Source of the DNA: a virus
Length of the DNA: 64,000 nucleotides
IMG/VR virus record: IMGVR_UViG_3300018080_000112
Coordinates: 1 to 64,000 of that record
Strand: one strand, 5' to 3'
Positions 23,125 through 31,162 of this stretch are shown here, in pieces (position 1 is the stretch's first letter; each line of letters starts with the position of its first letter). The translations under genes and the position numbers were made by a program. A model generated the notes under the pieces. It worked only from the letters and a program-made list of their open reading frames with translations. It was not told where the DNA came from and made no database searches.

Positions 23125-23991
23125 TTATAATTGCATACCTTCGTATCGTTTCCGACCGTCAGCCGTAAGGTGATATTGTTTCTGGTTCTTGTCTTTTCGG
23201 AGCAACCCCTTGTCACAAAGAAGGTCAGCGGTGCTTTTCTCATGAAGAGCCAATGGTTTCTGACCCTTCTTTCCGCGAGCTAAGCCGCTGTCCGTCGTGT
23301 TGCCTCTTGCAATCCGGGTGAAGATGCGCCGCTGTCTTTCCGTCAGTGGATAGCGCTGGCTGATTGGGCGTTTGTCCTCTGGCTTTTCCTTTGCGCTCTC
23401 TTTGGTTGCGCTTGCCAGACCGGTGTTGCGGATCTGTTGGTATGCCTTTTCCACATCCCCATCATTGTTCGTCAACGCCTTGCTGCAAGCCAGCATGCTC
23501 GCGCCGGTTCGATCCCGCAATTCTTTGACCTTTTTAGATGGTCCGACTCTGGGCTTGCCAGCCGGTTTGGGGGTCGCTTTCTTTTCAGGACCGCCAGCCG
23601 TATCATCATCCGTAAGAGTCCCCTGGTTCACCTTTTCGCCTTTCGAGGACTCCTGGCTTGCGCCTGCACCCTTGTGTGTCTTCTCTGGCGTCTCTGGTGC
23701 GTTGTCGTCTGCATCCTGCACTCCGTCCACCACACCCTGTCTCTTTTGCTCCATGATGTTGATCGCATTCTTCACATGAACCACACAACGATGACAAAGG
23801 ACCACCTCGGTCAACTTCGGCTCGTTCAGGTCCCACTTGAGGTAAATAGCACCTTGTAGATACAGGTCTTCTCCAAGTTCTTCTGTAATCTTTACAGACT
23901 CCAGAAGATCGTTCCAGCTAAGCTGAACAGACTGGATTGTTTCGTTACAGCGAGCACAGTTCAATGACAGTGTGTACATCTTTTCGGTCAT
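23125..23991 (-). CDS. EF-Ts UBA-domain fusion protein, 288 aa
   Basis: Three parts: an N-terminal zinc site (CARC at 12-15, CHRC at 66-69); a disordered Lys/Pro/Glu linker (85-150); residues 152-200 (VKELRDRTGASMLACSKALTNNDGDVEKAYQQIR...) matching the UBA-like N-terminal domain of elongation factor Ts, the part that contacts EF-Tu; and a C-terminal winged-helix-like domain (213-288) shared with the gene at 26099. The EF-Ts core is absent, so nucleotide exchange is unlikely. It could recruit EF-Tu. Domain match strong, role inferred. Confidence 0.8.
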   Translation of the reverse strand: MTEKMYTLSLNCARCNETIQSVQLSWNDLLESVKITEELGEDLYLQGAIYLKWDLNEPKLTEVVLCHRCVVHVKNAINIMEQKRQGVVDGVQDADDNAPETPEKTHKGAGASQESSKGEKVNQGTLTDDDTAGGPEKKATPKPAGKPRVGPSKKVKELRDRTGASMLACSKALTNNDGDVEKAYQQIRNTGLASATKESAKEKPEDKRPISQRYPLTERQRRIFTRIARGNTTDSGLARGKKGQKPLALHEKSTADLLCDKGLLRKDKNQKQYHLTADGRKRYEGMQL

Positions 23992-24038
23992 GGTTTTCTC
24001 TCCCTACGGTCTCTTGACCTTCTCTTTGTTTGTTGCCT

Positions 24039-24251
24039 TCAGCTATCAGGGTCACCCGGAAATACACGCTCCCGATCTTCCAGCGGGATATTCAACGCCG
24101 CCAGAATCTGGCGTTTGGTCTTTGGTCGTGACGCCTCTCCATTTTCAATTCTTGTAATTGTCAGCACCGAAACACCCGCCTCTCTTGCAAGCTCAGCTTT
24201 CCCCAACAATCGTTCTTCTCGTACCTTCCTCAACTGGTTCTTTTCTTTCAT
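24039..24251 (-). CDS. XRE-family HTH regulator, 70 aa
   Basis: A single helix-turn-helix: LRKVREERLLGKAELAREAGVSVLTITRIENGEASRPKTKRQILAAL, typical of Cro/C1-type repressors reduced to the DNA-binding domain. A class A element lies just upstream of its start, so it may regulate itself or the intergenic palindromes. Target unknown. Confidence 0.87.
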   Translation of the reverse strand: MKEKNQLRKVREERLLGKAELAREAGVSVLTITRIENGEASRPKTKRQILAALNIPLEDRERVFPGDPDS

Positions 24252-24282
24252 CCTGATCACCTCCTAATACAACAGGCATACC

Positions 24283-24317
24283 AACAGAGACACATCTTTG
24301 TCTAAAAATGCACCACT
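24283..24317 (-). promoter_or_regulatory. class A promoter-like element
   Basis: AGTGGTGCATTTTTAGAC then TGTGTCTCTGTTG, 35-65 bp upstream of the XRE gene. Confidence 0.6.
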
Positions 24318-24370
24318 TTTAGTGTAAATTTCGTGAAATAAGTGGAAATATCTACAAAGGAGGGGGAATA

Positions 24371-24383
24371 GTTAGGACCTAAC
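24371..24383. promoter_or_regulatory. class C palindrome
   Basis: Perfect GTTAGGACCTAAC abutting the stop codon of the gene at 24383 and 55 bp before the class A element. Confidence 0.6.
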
Positions 24384-25369
24384 TATTTGACTTCATAACG
24401 ATCTCGTACCGCTTCCGCCACGGTATCACCACGCTCGAACGGCTTGACCCAATACAGCACCAGCTTGCGGTCATCACCCGTCCCTACCCAATAATGGTGA
24501 TCGTGACCACGGACCCAATGACGGCGCACCTTGATCCCCGTGGGGTCACCCGGCGAATAATTAAGCTTCACAGACGGCGCAACAACCGTGATGACAGCTT
24601 TGTTTGAGAGAAGATTCAAGCGCTTCTGAAGCTTGCTCCGCTTCCGGTCCTTCATCTTCTTGTTCTTGAGCCGAACCTTGATCTCCTTGATCTCTTCGCT
24701 GTTGTCATGCTTGACAGTTTCCGCATTTGTTGCATTGAGATAGAACAACAAGTTCAACACAATCCGCAACACAGCTTGAACACTATCTGGCTTGTTGAAA
24801 TCAGGAGAGAAATCTTTCAGGTACTCTTCCAGATCGTCTCTGTGATGGCTCAGCATAAAGTTGAAGTTACCGAAACCAGGAGAACCATCCAGCTTCTTTG
24901 TGATGATATGGAACATCACTCGCGGCTTGTCACCAGGTACGTCACGGCTGTTTTCTCGTATCACCTGGAAGTCACTCACATAAGCGCCGATAATACGGTC
25001 AGAGTCTAGTTCATCAGGACCCGCATGCAACAATAGATTCATGGACTCCGGGATCTGTACGTAAAATCCGGGATAGGGGAAGTTGATCGAGTCAATTGGC
25101 AACTTCGGAAGTTTGGTCATGTTCAACATCCAGGCGATATCGTGGCTTAGATGGAACACTTGTTGACCGTACTGTTGGAACTCATAAACGGAGTGACAAG
25201 CCATCACAAGGATACGCTGGAATTCAATACGAGAATCAAACATGTTGATCCAACTTTCGAGATTCCGGTCTGCAATAGCTTGCAAATAGGATGTGTAAAC
25301 AACGCCTGTAAGCGGGTCTTTTATAAATGTTTCATGGTGTACGTTTTGAGATATAGCCTGAATGTTCAT
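24383..25369 (-). CDS. AcrVA2-like phage protein, 328 aa
   Basis: The C-terminus (VRRHWVRGHDHHYWVGTGDDRKLVLYWVKPFERGD) and the helical N-terminal body resemble a widespread phage protein family that includes AcrVA2, an anti-CRISPR reported to lower Cas12a levels by acting on its nascent chain and mRNA. A central Lys/Arg-rich segment (DRKRSKLQKRLNLL) follows. The match is from memory of the C-terminal motif; most family members have no known role. The ATG at 25369 starts MNIQAIS. Confidence 0.5.
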   Translation of the reverse strand: MNIQAISQNVHHETFIKDPLTGVVYTSYLQAIADRNLESWINMFDSRIEFQRILVMACHSVYEFQQYGQQVFHLSHDIAWMLNMTKLPKLPIDSINFPYPGFYVQIPESMNLLLHAGPDELDSDRIIGAYVSDFQVIRENSRDVPGDKPRVMFHIITKKLDGSPGFGNFNFMLSHHRDDLEEYLKDFSPDFNKPDSVQAVLRIVLNLLFYLNATNAETVKHDNSEEIKEIKVRLKNKKMKDRKRSKLQKRLNLLSNKAVITVVAPSVKLNYSPGDPTGIKVRRHWVRGHDHHYWVGTGDDRKLVLYWVKPFERGDTVAEAVRDRYEVK

Positions 25370-25456
25370 AACAATCTCCCCTGATTGCAATAAATATTGT
25401 TTTTGAATCTCTTAACTACCAAGACGCATTGACTCGCGCAGATCTGACAAACTTTC

Positions 25457-26041
25457 TCAGGTTCCTACAATCTTGACACTGTAGGTTGTGTGCATTCCGT
25501 GACCTTTGCGACTCACGAGCATATCAAGACCGCTCTTCTTCTCTTTCTTGCACTTAACGAAGAAGTGAAACACCTTTGTCCACCAAGGACCATACTTACG
25601 AACCCGGAGAAAGAAGCGGTCAAGCTCACCATCTATCGCCTGTATTAGCGCCTGTCCTGTGACAAAGATATTGTCCTCTTCCTCGTACTTGTAGAAGCGC
25701 TCTCCTTCCGCGTCTGTGACGTATTGCGCTCGCTGCACATGGCAAACAAAGCGAGGATAGACCCGGAGACCATCAGCGCACATAGGACAAAGAGACGAGC
25801 CGATACACAAACACGCCTTGCCATCATAGAAATGTATGGGGACGAACTCAAACATATCATCTAAGCTCGTACACAGAAACCGAAACGGCGCTTCTGTGTT
25901 CGGCTTGACCATCACGAACTCTTTTCCTGGAAACAATTGACCAATCGTCTTCATCTCCAAACCACGGTACGTCAAGCTGGGGCGAGCCACCGGCTCTTTC
26001 CGCTCACCTGAGAAATCACTTTTCATTTTCTTGAACGCCAT
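25457..26041 (-). CDS. probable OB-fold ssDNA-binding-like protein with zinc cluster, 194 aa
   Basis: The order FRFLCTS ... CLCIGSSLCPMCADGLRVYPRFVCHV ... FHFFVKC ... VSRKGHGMHTTYSVKIVG follows the plan of phage proteins with a Cys cluster inserted in an OB-like fold and a C-terminal R-x-G-x-G-x-x-T-x-Y strand, often annotated as single-strand-binding. Assignment is tentative. GGGAGAAC lies before the ATG at 26041. Confidence 0.5.
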   Translation of the reverse strand: MAFKKMKSDFSGERKEPVARPSLTYRGLEMKTIGQLFPGKEFVMVKPNTEAPFRFLCTSLDDMFEFVPIHFYDGKACLCIGSSLCPMCADGLRVYPRFVCHVQRAQYVTDAEGERFYKYEEEDNIFVTGQALIQAIDGELDRFFLRVRKYGPWWTKVFHFFVKCKKEKKSGLDMLVSRKGHGMHTTYSVKIVGT

Positions 26042-26098
26042 CTGTCTGTTCTCCCTGTAGTGAAAAGGCACAAGGCAAGCCCCCCGCTTGCCGTCCTA

Positions 26099-26725
26099 TT
26101 ATTTCTTTGTTCGTTCCTTCAAGCCCTTATAACGCTTTTGTCCTTCGTCTGTCAGCACCACGCATTCGCTATGTTTGACGTACCGACACAAGCCCACATC
26201 GATCAAGTAGCTCACAATCTTGCTGTGTAGCTGTAGCCGCTCAACAGACATCCGGATCGGCTCATAGTCACCGACACAAGCCAGAATCTCGCGTTGTAGG
26301 GGTGTGAGAGGGTACTTGGAAGCATGCGCCGGGTTGCCCTTGGTGCGAACGACCCGGTCGCCGTGATCCGGCGCGTATTCAATCACAAAGACCTCATCCA
26401 GCCCAAGGTTCTTTGCAAACTGCGCCATGTAGTGCTTCTGACAGTCCACACAGTAACACTTCATGCTGGCGGGTCCGTTGCTGGAGTTGTGATAGACACC
26501 CTTGTTCTCCGCCTCGTTGAAGATGTGAAGGCGCTGTTCTTTGGTCATTTCCTTTTGATCTCGCTCATAGCGGACGGTTGCAACCACTTCGCCGCAGTTG
26601 TGGCAAACGAGACCAATGATCGGCTCTTTGTGATGCTTGACCCAGTCGCCAGAGCCAAGTTCGAGACCATCAATTTTGATGGGTGCGCTGTCTGGATCGT
26701 GGCGGTCTATGTTTTGATAAGTCAT
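26099..26725 (-). CDS. zinc-cluster and winged-helix protein, 208 aa
   Basis: N-terminal part with CHNCGE and CYCVDC sites (probable zinc ribbon), then a C-terminal winged-helix-like domain (KYPLTPLQREILACVG ... CVVLTDEGQKRYKGLKE) matching the C-terminus of the EF-Ts fusion protein. Probably DNA- or RNA-binding. The ATG at 26725 follows AAGGAGTC, 45 bp after a class B element. Confidence 0.7.
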   Translation of the reverse strand: MTYQNIDRHDPDSAPIKIDGLELGSGDWVKHHKEPIIGLVCHNCGEVVATVRYERDQKEMTKEQRLHIFNEAENKGVYHNSSNGPASMKCYCVDCQKHYMAQFAKNLGLDEVFVIEYAPDHGDRVVRTKGNPAHASKYPLTPLQREILACVGDYEPIRMSVERLQLHSKIVSYLIDVGLCRYVKHSECVVLTDEGQKRYKGLKERTKK

Positions 26726-26770
26726 GATTTTGACTCCTTCGTGGAGGTTAAAAAGGTCAACTTGCACAGA

Positions 26771-26795
26771 ACGAGGGCAAGACTTTCTTCTGACT
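26771..26795 (-). promoter_or_regulatory. class B promoter-like element
   Basis: AGTCAGAAGAAAGTC then TTGCCCTCGT on the minus strand, 46 bp upstream of the start at 26725; a class C palindrome abuts it. Confidence 0.6.
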
Positions 26796-26798
26796 CGT

Positions 26799-26811
26799 GT
26801 TAGGACCTAAC
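26799..26811. promoter_or_regulatory. class C palindrome
   Basis: Perfect GTTAGGACCTAAC directly after the stop at 26812 and 3 bp from a class B element. Confidence 0.6.
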
Positions 26812-26970
26812 TCACTTCCCATTCAGCTTGTACAGCGCACCGGCGGACCCGCCGAACAACAGGACACCCGCCACATTGAAACCATCAAACAAACGGCTCT
26901 CCGGGCTGTGACACAGCAACAAGAACCCCACAGCGAGACAACAAAACAACACAACATCAATCTTCTTCAT
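26812..26970 (-). CDS. small membrane protein, 52 aa
   Basis: MKKIDVVLFCCLAVGFLLLCHS and VAGVLLFGGSAGALYKL give two short hydrophobic segments; the first could also serve as a signal-type helix. Start inside the upstream gene's last codons. Confidence 0.6.
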   Translation of the reverse strand: MKKIDVVLFCCLAVGFLLLCHSPESRLFDGFNVAGVLLFGGSAGALYKLNGK

Positions 26971-27157
26971 CACACATACCTCTTTTTTTGCGCTTCCAGT
27001 TCCAATTGATCTGAACCTCATCGATGAACCCCAGAACAACCACGAACGCAATCAAGCGAAACAAATCCAACTTTCCATCCACCACACAAAACACCCACAC
27101 AAGCCCAACAAGACCCGCAACGGCTAACAGATACCCGAACACACTTTCAAACCTCAT
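26957..27157 (-). CDS. small membrane protein, 66 aa
   Basis: Two hydrophobic helices (FGYLLAVAGLVGLVWVFCVV and LIAFVVVLGFIDEV) then a basic/acidic tail (WKRKKRGMCDEED). Coupled to the next small membrane gene. Function unknown. Confidence 0.62.
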   Translation of the reverse strand: MRFESVFGYLLAVAGLVGLVWVFCVVDGKLDLFRLIAFVVVLGFIDEVQINWNWKRKKRGMCDEED

Positions 27158-27172
27158 TACGTCACCTCTACC

Positions 27173-27208
27173 CAACAGAGACACACCTCAGAAGCAAATG
27201 ACACCGCT
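27173..27208 (-). promoter_or_regulatory. class A promoter-like element
   Basis: CGGTGTCATTTGC then TGTGTCTCTGTTG, directly after the stop at 27208 and 15-50 bp before the start at 27157. Confidence 0.6.
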
Positions 27209-27465
27209 TAATAACAAACTTCTTTGACGTGGTCACACATGATTTTGTGTGCTCGTTCTTCGTAGCGGTTGTTGAAATTGTCGAAATCGTACATGAGACC
27301 ATCCCAATCACGCCTTTCGACCGCTGGACAAACCTGTTGAACCCGCGCCAGAATCTCATGGTAATTCATCCCCATTTTGGTCTGACAATAGGTTGCGATA
27401 TATCCAGCAACTTTGTGATCCTCTTGTTCCACCGCGATCTTGATCATCTTCTCAAACTGCGTCAT
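27208..27465 (-). CDS. hypothetical protein, 85 aa
   Basis: Helical, starts MTQFEKMIKIAVEQEDHKVAGYIATYCQ. Unrecognised. Confidence 0.66.
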   Translation of the reverse strand: MTQFEKMIKIAVEQEDHKVAGYIATYCQTKMGMNYHEILARVQQVCPAVERRDWDGLMYDFDNFNNRYEERAHKIMCDHVKEVCY

Positions 27466-27479
27466 GTTCCTGGCTCCTT

Positions 27480-27722
27480 CTATGGGTTGACCATGTCTTC
27501 CAGTTCAGATTTGCGGAAACTCATCAAGGTCGCCGCAGAATAACCAAGGGAGAACTGATTGACGATCCGTTCCGCCAATGCTTTCTTGCTCCCGTCATCC
27601 TGAATATTCTCCAATATAACTTCCAGATACGCCTTCTTTTCCCGCTGGAGGTCGTTCACACTCAGGAATGCCGCCGTGCGCTTGTCCTGTAAAATCAATG
27701 TGATTAATTGCATCCGGGTCAT
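27480..27722 (-). CDS. hypothetical protein, 80 aa
   Basis: MTRMQLITLILQDKRTAAFL then charged helices; probably all-alpha. GTAAGGAGCC lies before the ATG at 27722. Unrecognised. Confidence 0.66.
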   Translation of the reverse strand: MTRMQLITLILQDKRTAAFLSVNDLQREKKAYLEVILENIQDDGSKKALAERIVNQFSLGYSAATLMSFRKSELEDMVNP

Positions 27723-27732
27723 GATCGGCTCC

Positions 27733-28071
27733 TTACGAGATTCGTGTGAAGTTCTCGAAACTCTCGACAAAAACGCCGTGGTATTGGCGAGTCAAGCCCT
27801 TCTCCATCTCACCATCGTAGACCTCGAAACGGAGGTCATAGAGGTCCAGCCCCTCATCCAGACCGAGAACAACCTGGATCATCGCGTTGAAGCTCTCGCC
27901 GCGAGCTTTGCGAGCGACGTAGCGAAGAAGCAACTCGCCTTCTTCGTTGTGAAGGGTGCGTTTGGGGTCGAACTTGAACTTGCGGTCTCGGTCATTGACG
28001 GGCGCGGTTATGGTTTTGGGAGCGATGCCACCCCATTGTTTCCGTGCGATTTGAAGTTGTATCTGGTCCAT
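27733..28071 (-). CDS. hypothetical protein, 112 aa
   Basis: Starts MDQIQLQIARKQWGG; basic first half, mixed second half (YDLRFEVYDGEMEKGL). GAAGGAG before the ATG and a class B element about 48 bp upstream. Unrecognised. Confidence 0.68.
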   Translation of the reverse strand: MDQIQLQIARKQWGGIAPKTITAPVNDRDRKFKFDPKRTLHNEEGELLLRYVARKARGESFNAMIQVVLGLDEGLDLYDLRFEVYDGEMEKGLTRQYHGVFVESFENFTRIS

Positions 28072-28118
28072 GTTCCTTGCTCCTTCTGGATGTTAAAAAA
28101 TCGACTGTCTTATATTTA

Positions 28119-28142
28119 TGAGGGCAAGACTTTTTTCTGACT
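28119..28142 (-). promoter_or_regulatory. class B promoter-like element
   Basis: AGTCAGAAAAAAGTC then TTGCCCTCAT, overlapping the stop at 28141 and 48 bp upstream of the start at 28071. Confidence 0.62.
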
Positions 28143-28494
28143 ATCTCAGCTTGACAGCTTGCAGCGCTTTGATCCGCATTTTGTACATCACAATCAACCG
28201 TTGCTTCTGGAGTCGCACATTGGCGAAGAGCTTCTTTGCGCTCTCTGCAAGCTCTTTGAAATCTTCCTTGGACATCTGCGCCTTGAACTGGTCTCGGTTG
28301 GCTCGCCAGCCAGCCGGAGAGAGATACAGGAACCCCATATCGCGACCGATCACCGGCTCATCTTTCGAAGAGATCTCCATGAACCACTCATCAGGAAGCT
28401 CAACCATCTTGTGTGTCGTGTGTTTGGTCTGCGTTGGAACCTGCAGACTCTTGAACGTCACCACATTGTTTTCCCAACCCTTCAGTATCTTCAT
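28141..28494 (-). CDS. basic hypothetical protein, 117 aa
   Basis: N-terminal strands (NNVVTFKSLQVP) and a strongly basic C-terminal helix (KKLFANVRLQKQRLIVMYKMRIKALQ) that could bind nucleic acid. Unrecognised. Confidence 0.66.
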   Translation of the reverse strand: MKILKGWENNVVTFKSLQVPTQTKHTTHKMVELPDEWFMEISSKDEPVIGRDMGFLYLSPAGWRANRDQFKAQMSKEDFKELAESAKKLFANVRLQKQRLIVMYKMRIKALQAVKLR

Positions 28495-28506
28495 TGGTCT
28501 GGCTCC

Positions 28507-28800
28507 TTACTCTTCCGGGGGGAAAAGTTGTTTTTTGTACTGTTTGAGTTCCGCATAGGTGAAACCATCCGCTGATGAAACCAACGCTTCCCATGCTTCT
28601 TTTTCCACTGGCGGGTCACAGAATTCCGCGCCTTGCTGGACACGCTTCCAGACGCTTTCTGGACGGAGAACACCTTTGGCGACCAATCGACCGCTTTTGG
28701 TGTAGAAGTGCCAGAACCACGCCGCGAGCTTTGAATCCTTCGTTTTCCAGGCTCGTTCAATCACAGCATCCACAGGTGTCCGGATATCAGAATGTCTCAT
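28507..28800 (-). CDS. hypothetical protein, 97 aa
   Basis: Trp-rich helical N-terminus (AWFWHFYTKSGRLVAKG) and an acidic end (FPPEE). GAAGGAGCC lies before the ATG at 28800. Unrecognised. Confidence 0.66.
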   Translation of the reverse strand: MRHSDIRTPVDAVIERAWKTKDSKLAAWFWHFYTKSGRLVAKGVLRPESVWKRVQQGAEFCDPPVEKEAWEALVSSADGFTYAELKQYKKQLFPPEE

Positions 28801-28840
28801 GACGTGGCTCCTTCCGTCCTTTGGTTGTCTCAACTGAAAA

Positions 28841-28895
28841 AGGAAACCGGGGATTTGAACCCCGCGAACCCGCCGCCGAAGCGGTGTTATTTCCT
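28841..28895 (-). tRNA. minimal tRNA-like element without D arm, 55 nt
   Basis: AGGAAAT/GTTTCCT forms a 7-bp acceptor (one T-G); a 4-nt linker replaces the D arm; CCGC-TTCGGCG-GCGG forms an anticodon-like hairpin (7-nt loop or TTCG tetraloop); GTTCG variable; T arm CGGGG-TTCAAAT-CCCCG. Gene-free between a stop at 28928 and a start at 28800. It may instead be the 3' end of a decayed larger tRNA; no acceptor partner was found further upstream. Confidence 0.45.
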
Positions 28896-28927
28896 AGCCC
28901 CCCTTGAAACATCCCCCCGAACCCGAA

Positions 28928-29365
28928 TCAACCAAGTCCCTTTTCGGCGCAGACAGGACCGAGACCGAGGTTGATGCTCTCAGGGGTGGTCAAGGGGCGA
29001 CCGCAGCGACCACAGCGCCCTTCGTGGTAAAATTTGACGGACTCGGGAAGGTTACGGTCATCCATCAGGATGTTCCAGAACCATACGAAGGTTTTGGCGG
29101 AGCGAGCATCGCGACCGATTGTGCTTTTGGTGCCGTGGCGGTAATTGCCATCTGCGAAGATGGTTCCTAAGAAAGCGTAGTCAGAGCCGTTATCAGGACC
29201 GGTGAGAACCTGAACGAAGTGTGGAGAGTCTTCTTTGGGCTGATTCACGCGAAAGGTGAGGTGATTTCCGGTAGCCTTGTTTTCGAGAGTGAAGGTAGCT
29301 TTTCCGGCGCGGAGGAAATTTTTGATGGTTTCGTTGGCGGTAAGTTCGGCGCGTTCGGTGGTCAT
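28928..29365 (-). CDS. DUF6011-type zinc protein, 145 aa
   Basis: The C-terminus FYHEGRCGRCGRPLTTPESINLGLGPVCAEKGLG is the DUF6011 zinc motif common in phage and actinobacterial proteins; the N-terminal 100 residues (ATFTLENKATGNHLTFRVNQ...) form a beta-rich domain often paired with it. Function unknown. Class B element upstream. Confidence 0.82.
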   Translation of the reverse strand: MTTERAELTANETIKNFLRAGKATFTLENKATGNHLTFRVNQPKEDSPHFVQVLTGPDNGSDYAFLGTIFADGNYRHGTKSTIGRDARSAKTFVWFWNILMDDRNLPESVKFYHEGRCGRCGRPLTTPESINLGLGPVCAEKGLG

Positions 29366-29408
29366 TTGCTTTCTCCTTCGAGAGTTAAAATTTTTGCGTC
29401 ACAAAATA

Positions 29409-29433
29409 ACGAGGGCAAGACTTTTTTCTGACT
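29409..29433 (-). promoter_or_regulatory. class B promoter-like element
   Basis: AGTCAGAAAAAAGTC then TTGCCCTCGT, 44 bp upstream of the start at 29365. Confidence 0.62.
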
Positions 29434-29472
29434 CTGATCTTTTTGTGAGATCAAGCTGGAAGGAATCTGAAA

Positions 29473-29485
29473 GTTAGGACCTAAC
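29473..29485. promoter_or_regulatory. class C palindrome
   Basis: Perfect GTTAGGACCTAAC, 40 bp before a class B element and after the gene at 29526. Confidence 0.58.
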
Positions 29486-29525
29486 TATTTAGGGGCTGTT
29501 CTTCTAACTATAAGAAGGAGAGAGC

Positions 29526-30194
29526 TTAATTGGCGGGTGCGCTTTTCCGTAGTGTAACCTCGATCCCCATCCCCGCGTCACCTTGTTTGACTCCCACAAG
29601 CATCCTGGTTTCACCACCGCGTGGTTTTGTGCGGCTGACAAAGGAGTCCACTGCGTCTTGAAAGCAAACAAGCGCATCTTCGATCAAAGGGTCTACCACA
29701 TCCAAGAAATCGAGCGGCTGGCTTACTGGCGGACACTCACAACCATTCAAGCGGTTCTCCAGTGCATCCGCGATAATCTGGACCTGTTCTTTGATGAACA
29801 CCGTGTTCCAGCGGCTCTTGTTCGGGACCTTCGTTAGAATCACTTTTTGATTGTATGACTGGTAGCTGTAAACCTCTTCTTTTCGCTGGATGGGAAGGAA
29901 ACAGCTTGCGAAATCTGGAAAGATATCCAGCGACACAAGGCGGATCTCTCTGGGGTCTGAGCTAGGGTCAGACCCTTGTTCCTCCGGACGATTGTCAAAA
30001 GAATCCAGGGGACACCAATCCGGTTGCGGCGGCTCTTTATCTTCCTTCTCTTTGCGGGATACAATCGTTTTTTCGCCCACATCACAGGTCCAAATTTCAG
30101 GCGGGTCCGCATTCTGAAGCGGGTTCGAATAATCAGAGGAGATCTTCAGGTGCGGACATTTCTTGCATTCGTCAATTGGTATGTATCGGGACAT
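29526..30194 (-). CDS. zinc-cluster hypothetical protein, 222 aa
   Basis: N-terminal ECKKCPHLKI ... WTCDVGE ... PDWCPLDSF: Cys motifs with the WCPL ending shared with the gene at 37341. The rest is helical with an acidic middle. Unrecognised. Confidence 0.68.
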   Translation of the reverse strand: MSRYIPIDECKKCPHLKISSDYSNPLQNADPPEIWTCDVGEKTIVSRKEKEDKEPPQPDWCPLDSFDNRPEEQGSDPSSDPREIRLVSLDIFPDFASCFLPIQRKEEVYSYQSYNQKVILTKVPNKSRWNTVFIKEQVQIIADALENRLNGCECPPVSQPLDFLDVVDPLIEDALVCFQDAVDSFVSRTKPRGGETRMLVGVKQGDAGMGIEVTLRKSAPAN

Positions 30195-30197
30195 TCG

Positions 30198-30503
30198 TCA
30201 ATCTCCTTTTCCGTCAGTAAGTAACGCTATTGTATCTTTCGTTGCTTGCTTATACAAGACCTCGTCACGGACCTCGTTACAGAGCGAAGAACAACACCCC
30301 GCGCCGAAAGCTGGAGAAGACCAAGAGCCAGGATCAGCGGCGATCTCGTCATACTTTCCGCAAAACCGTTGACCGAACTCATTCGGCTCACTCAAGAACC
30401 GACAACCAGAACCAAGCAAAACTACTTCGCCATAAGGACACGGACACCGCGAGCAACAATATCCGCACATCACACACTCAATTTTCAGAACTGGCTCGTT
30501 CAT
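30198..30503 (-). CDS. YkgJ-like Cys-rich protein, 101 aa
   Basis: CVMCGYCCSRCPCPYGE, GCRFL and RFCGKYDEI resemble the YkgJ/Fe-S oxidoreductase-type Cys cluster (CxxCCxxC ... CxxL ... CxxY). Start overlaps the upstream stop (ATGA). Family assignment is tentative. Confidence 0.6.
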   Translation of the reverse strand: MNEPVLKIECVMCGYCCSRCPCPYGEVVLLGSGCRFLSEPNEFGQRFCGKYDEIAADPGSWSSPAFGAGCCSSLCNEVRDEVLYKQATKDTIALLTDGKGD

Positions 30504-31162
30504 CCGCTGCACACGACCGGATTGTCTAGTTCTCGATTTGCTTCTAATATCCGAGCTTCTTCACGAAAAGCTCGCAAGTTCACATGATACTCATCCATAT
30601 CAGACGCTGCGAAGAACTCATCCAACAAATCCTGAAAATCATTATCTGTTGTGGTCACAAAATGACACCCGCCTTCCGGGTGTTCTTGTTCCAAACCAAT
30701 CAAGGCGCGTGTTCGTAACAAGCTTACAAACTTCATAATTAGATCACGATGCCTGTTCATCTTGTCAACTTTTTCGTGCTCCGGAAACGTCACCTCTACT
30801 TCGTTTTCCTTGTTCTCCTCTTGAATCTTCTGGATCGCCTCTTGTACCTCTTTTGCTTGGTGTTGCGAAGAGAACTGGTTGTCTACCAGGAAGGTCAAGC
30901 GATGTTTGTGGTCCGGGTCTGCAACAACATCAAATTCACACTGGTCCAGTGCAAGACCCGTCAACGCCTTGCAAATATCAACCGAACCCACGTCCTTCCC
31001 CTCTTCCTGAACAGGAACCAGTACGCTTCGTTTCTCTTTCTCATACAGCCTCAAGTAGTACTCATATCCGAGCAAGAGACACTTCGGGAACTTACCCGTC
31101 TCGCCGATAAACTTATCAGCTTCATTTTCGATCAATTCGCGAACATCGATGCCTTCAGCCAT
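30500..31162 (-). CDS. hypothetical protein, 220 aa (paralogue of 22785-23111)
   Basis: Shares FPKCLLLGYEYYLRL and VVADPDHKHRLTFLVDN with the shorter protein at 22785. The C-terminal third is extra and ends LDNPVVCSG. AAAGGAGGC precedes the ATG, which overlaps the upstream stop. Function unknown. Confidence 0.68.
   Translation of the reverse strand: MAEGIDVRELIENEADKFIGETGKFPKCLLLGYEYYLRLYEKEKRSVLVPVQEEGKDVGSVDICKALTGLALDQCEFDVVADPDHKHRLTFLVDNQFSSQHQAKEVQEAIQKIQEENKENEVEVTFPEHEKVDKMNRHRDLIMKFVSLLRTRALIGLEQEHPEGGCHFVTTTDNDFQDLLDEFFAASDMDEYHVNLRAFREEARILEANRELDNPVVCSG

Noticed and set aside
28119-28142. Class B element as a Rho-independent terminator
   Set aside because: The T-run is on the plus strand, opposite to transcription, and no stable stem precedes it; its fixed distance to starts fits a promoter better.
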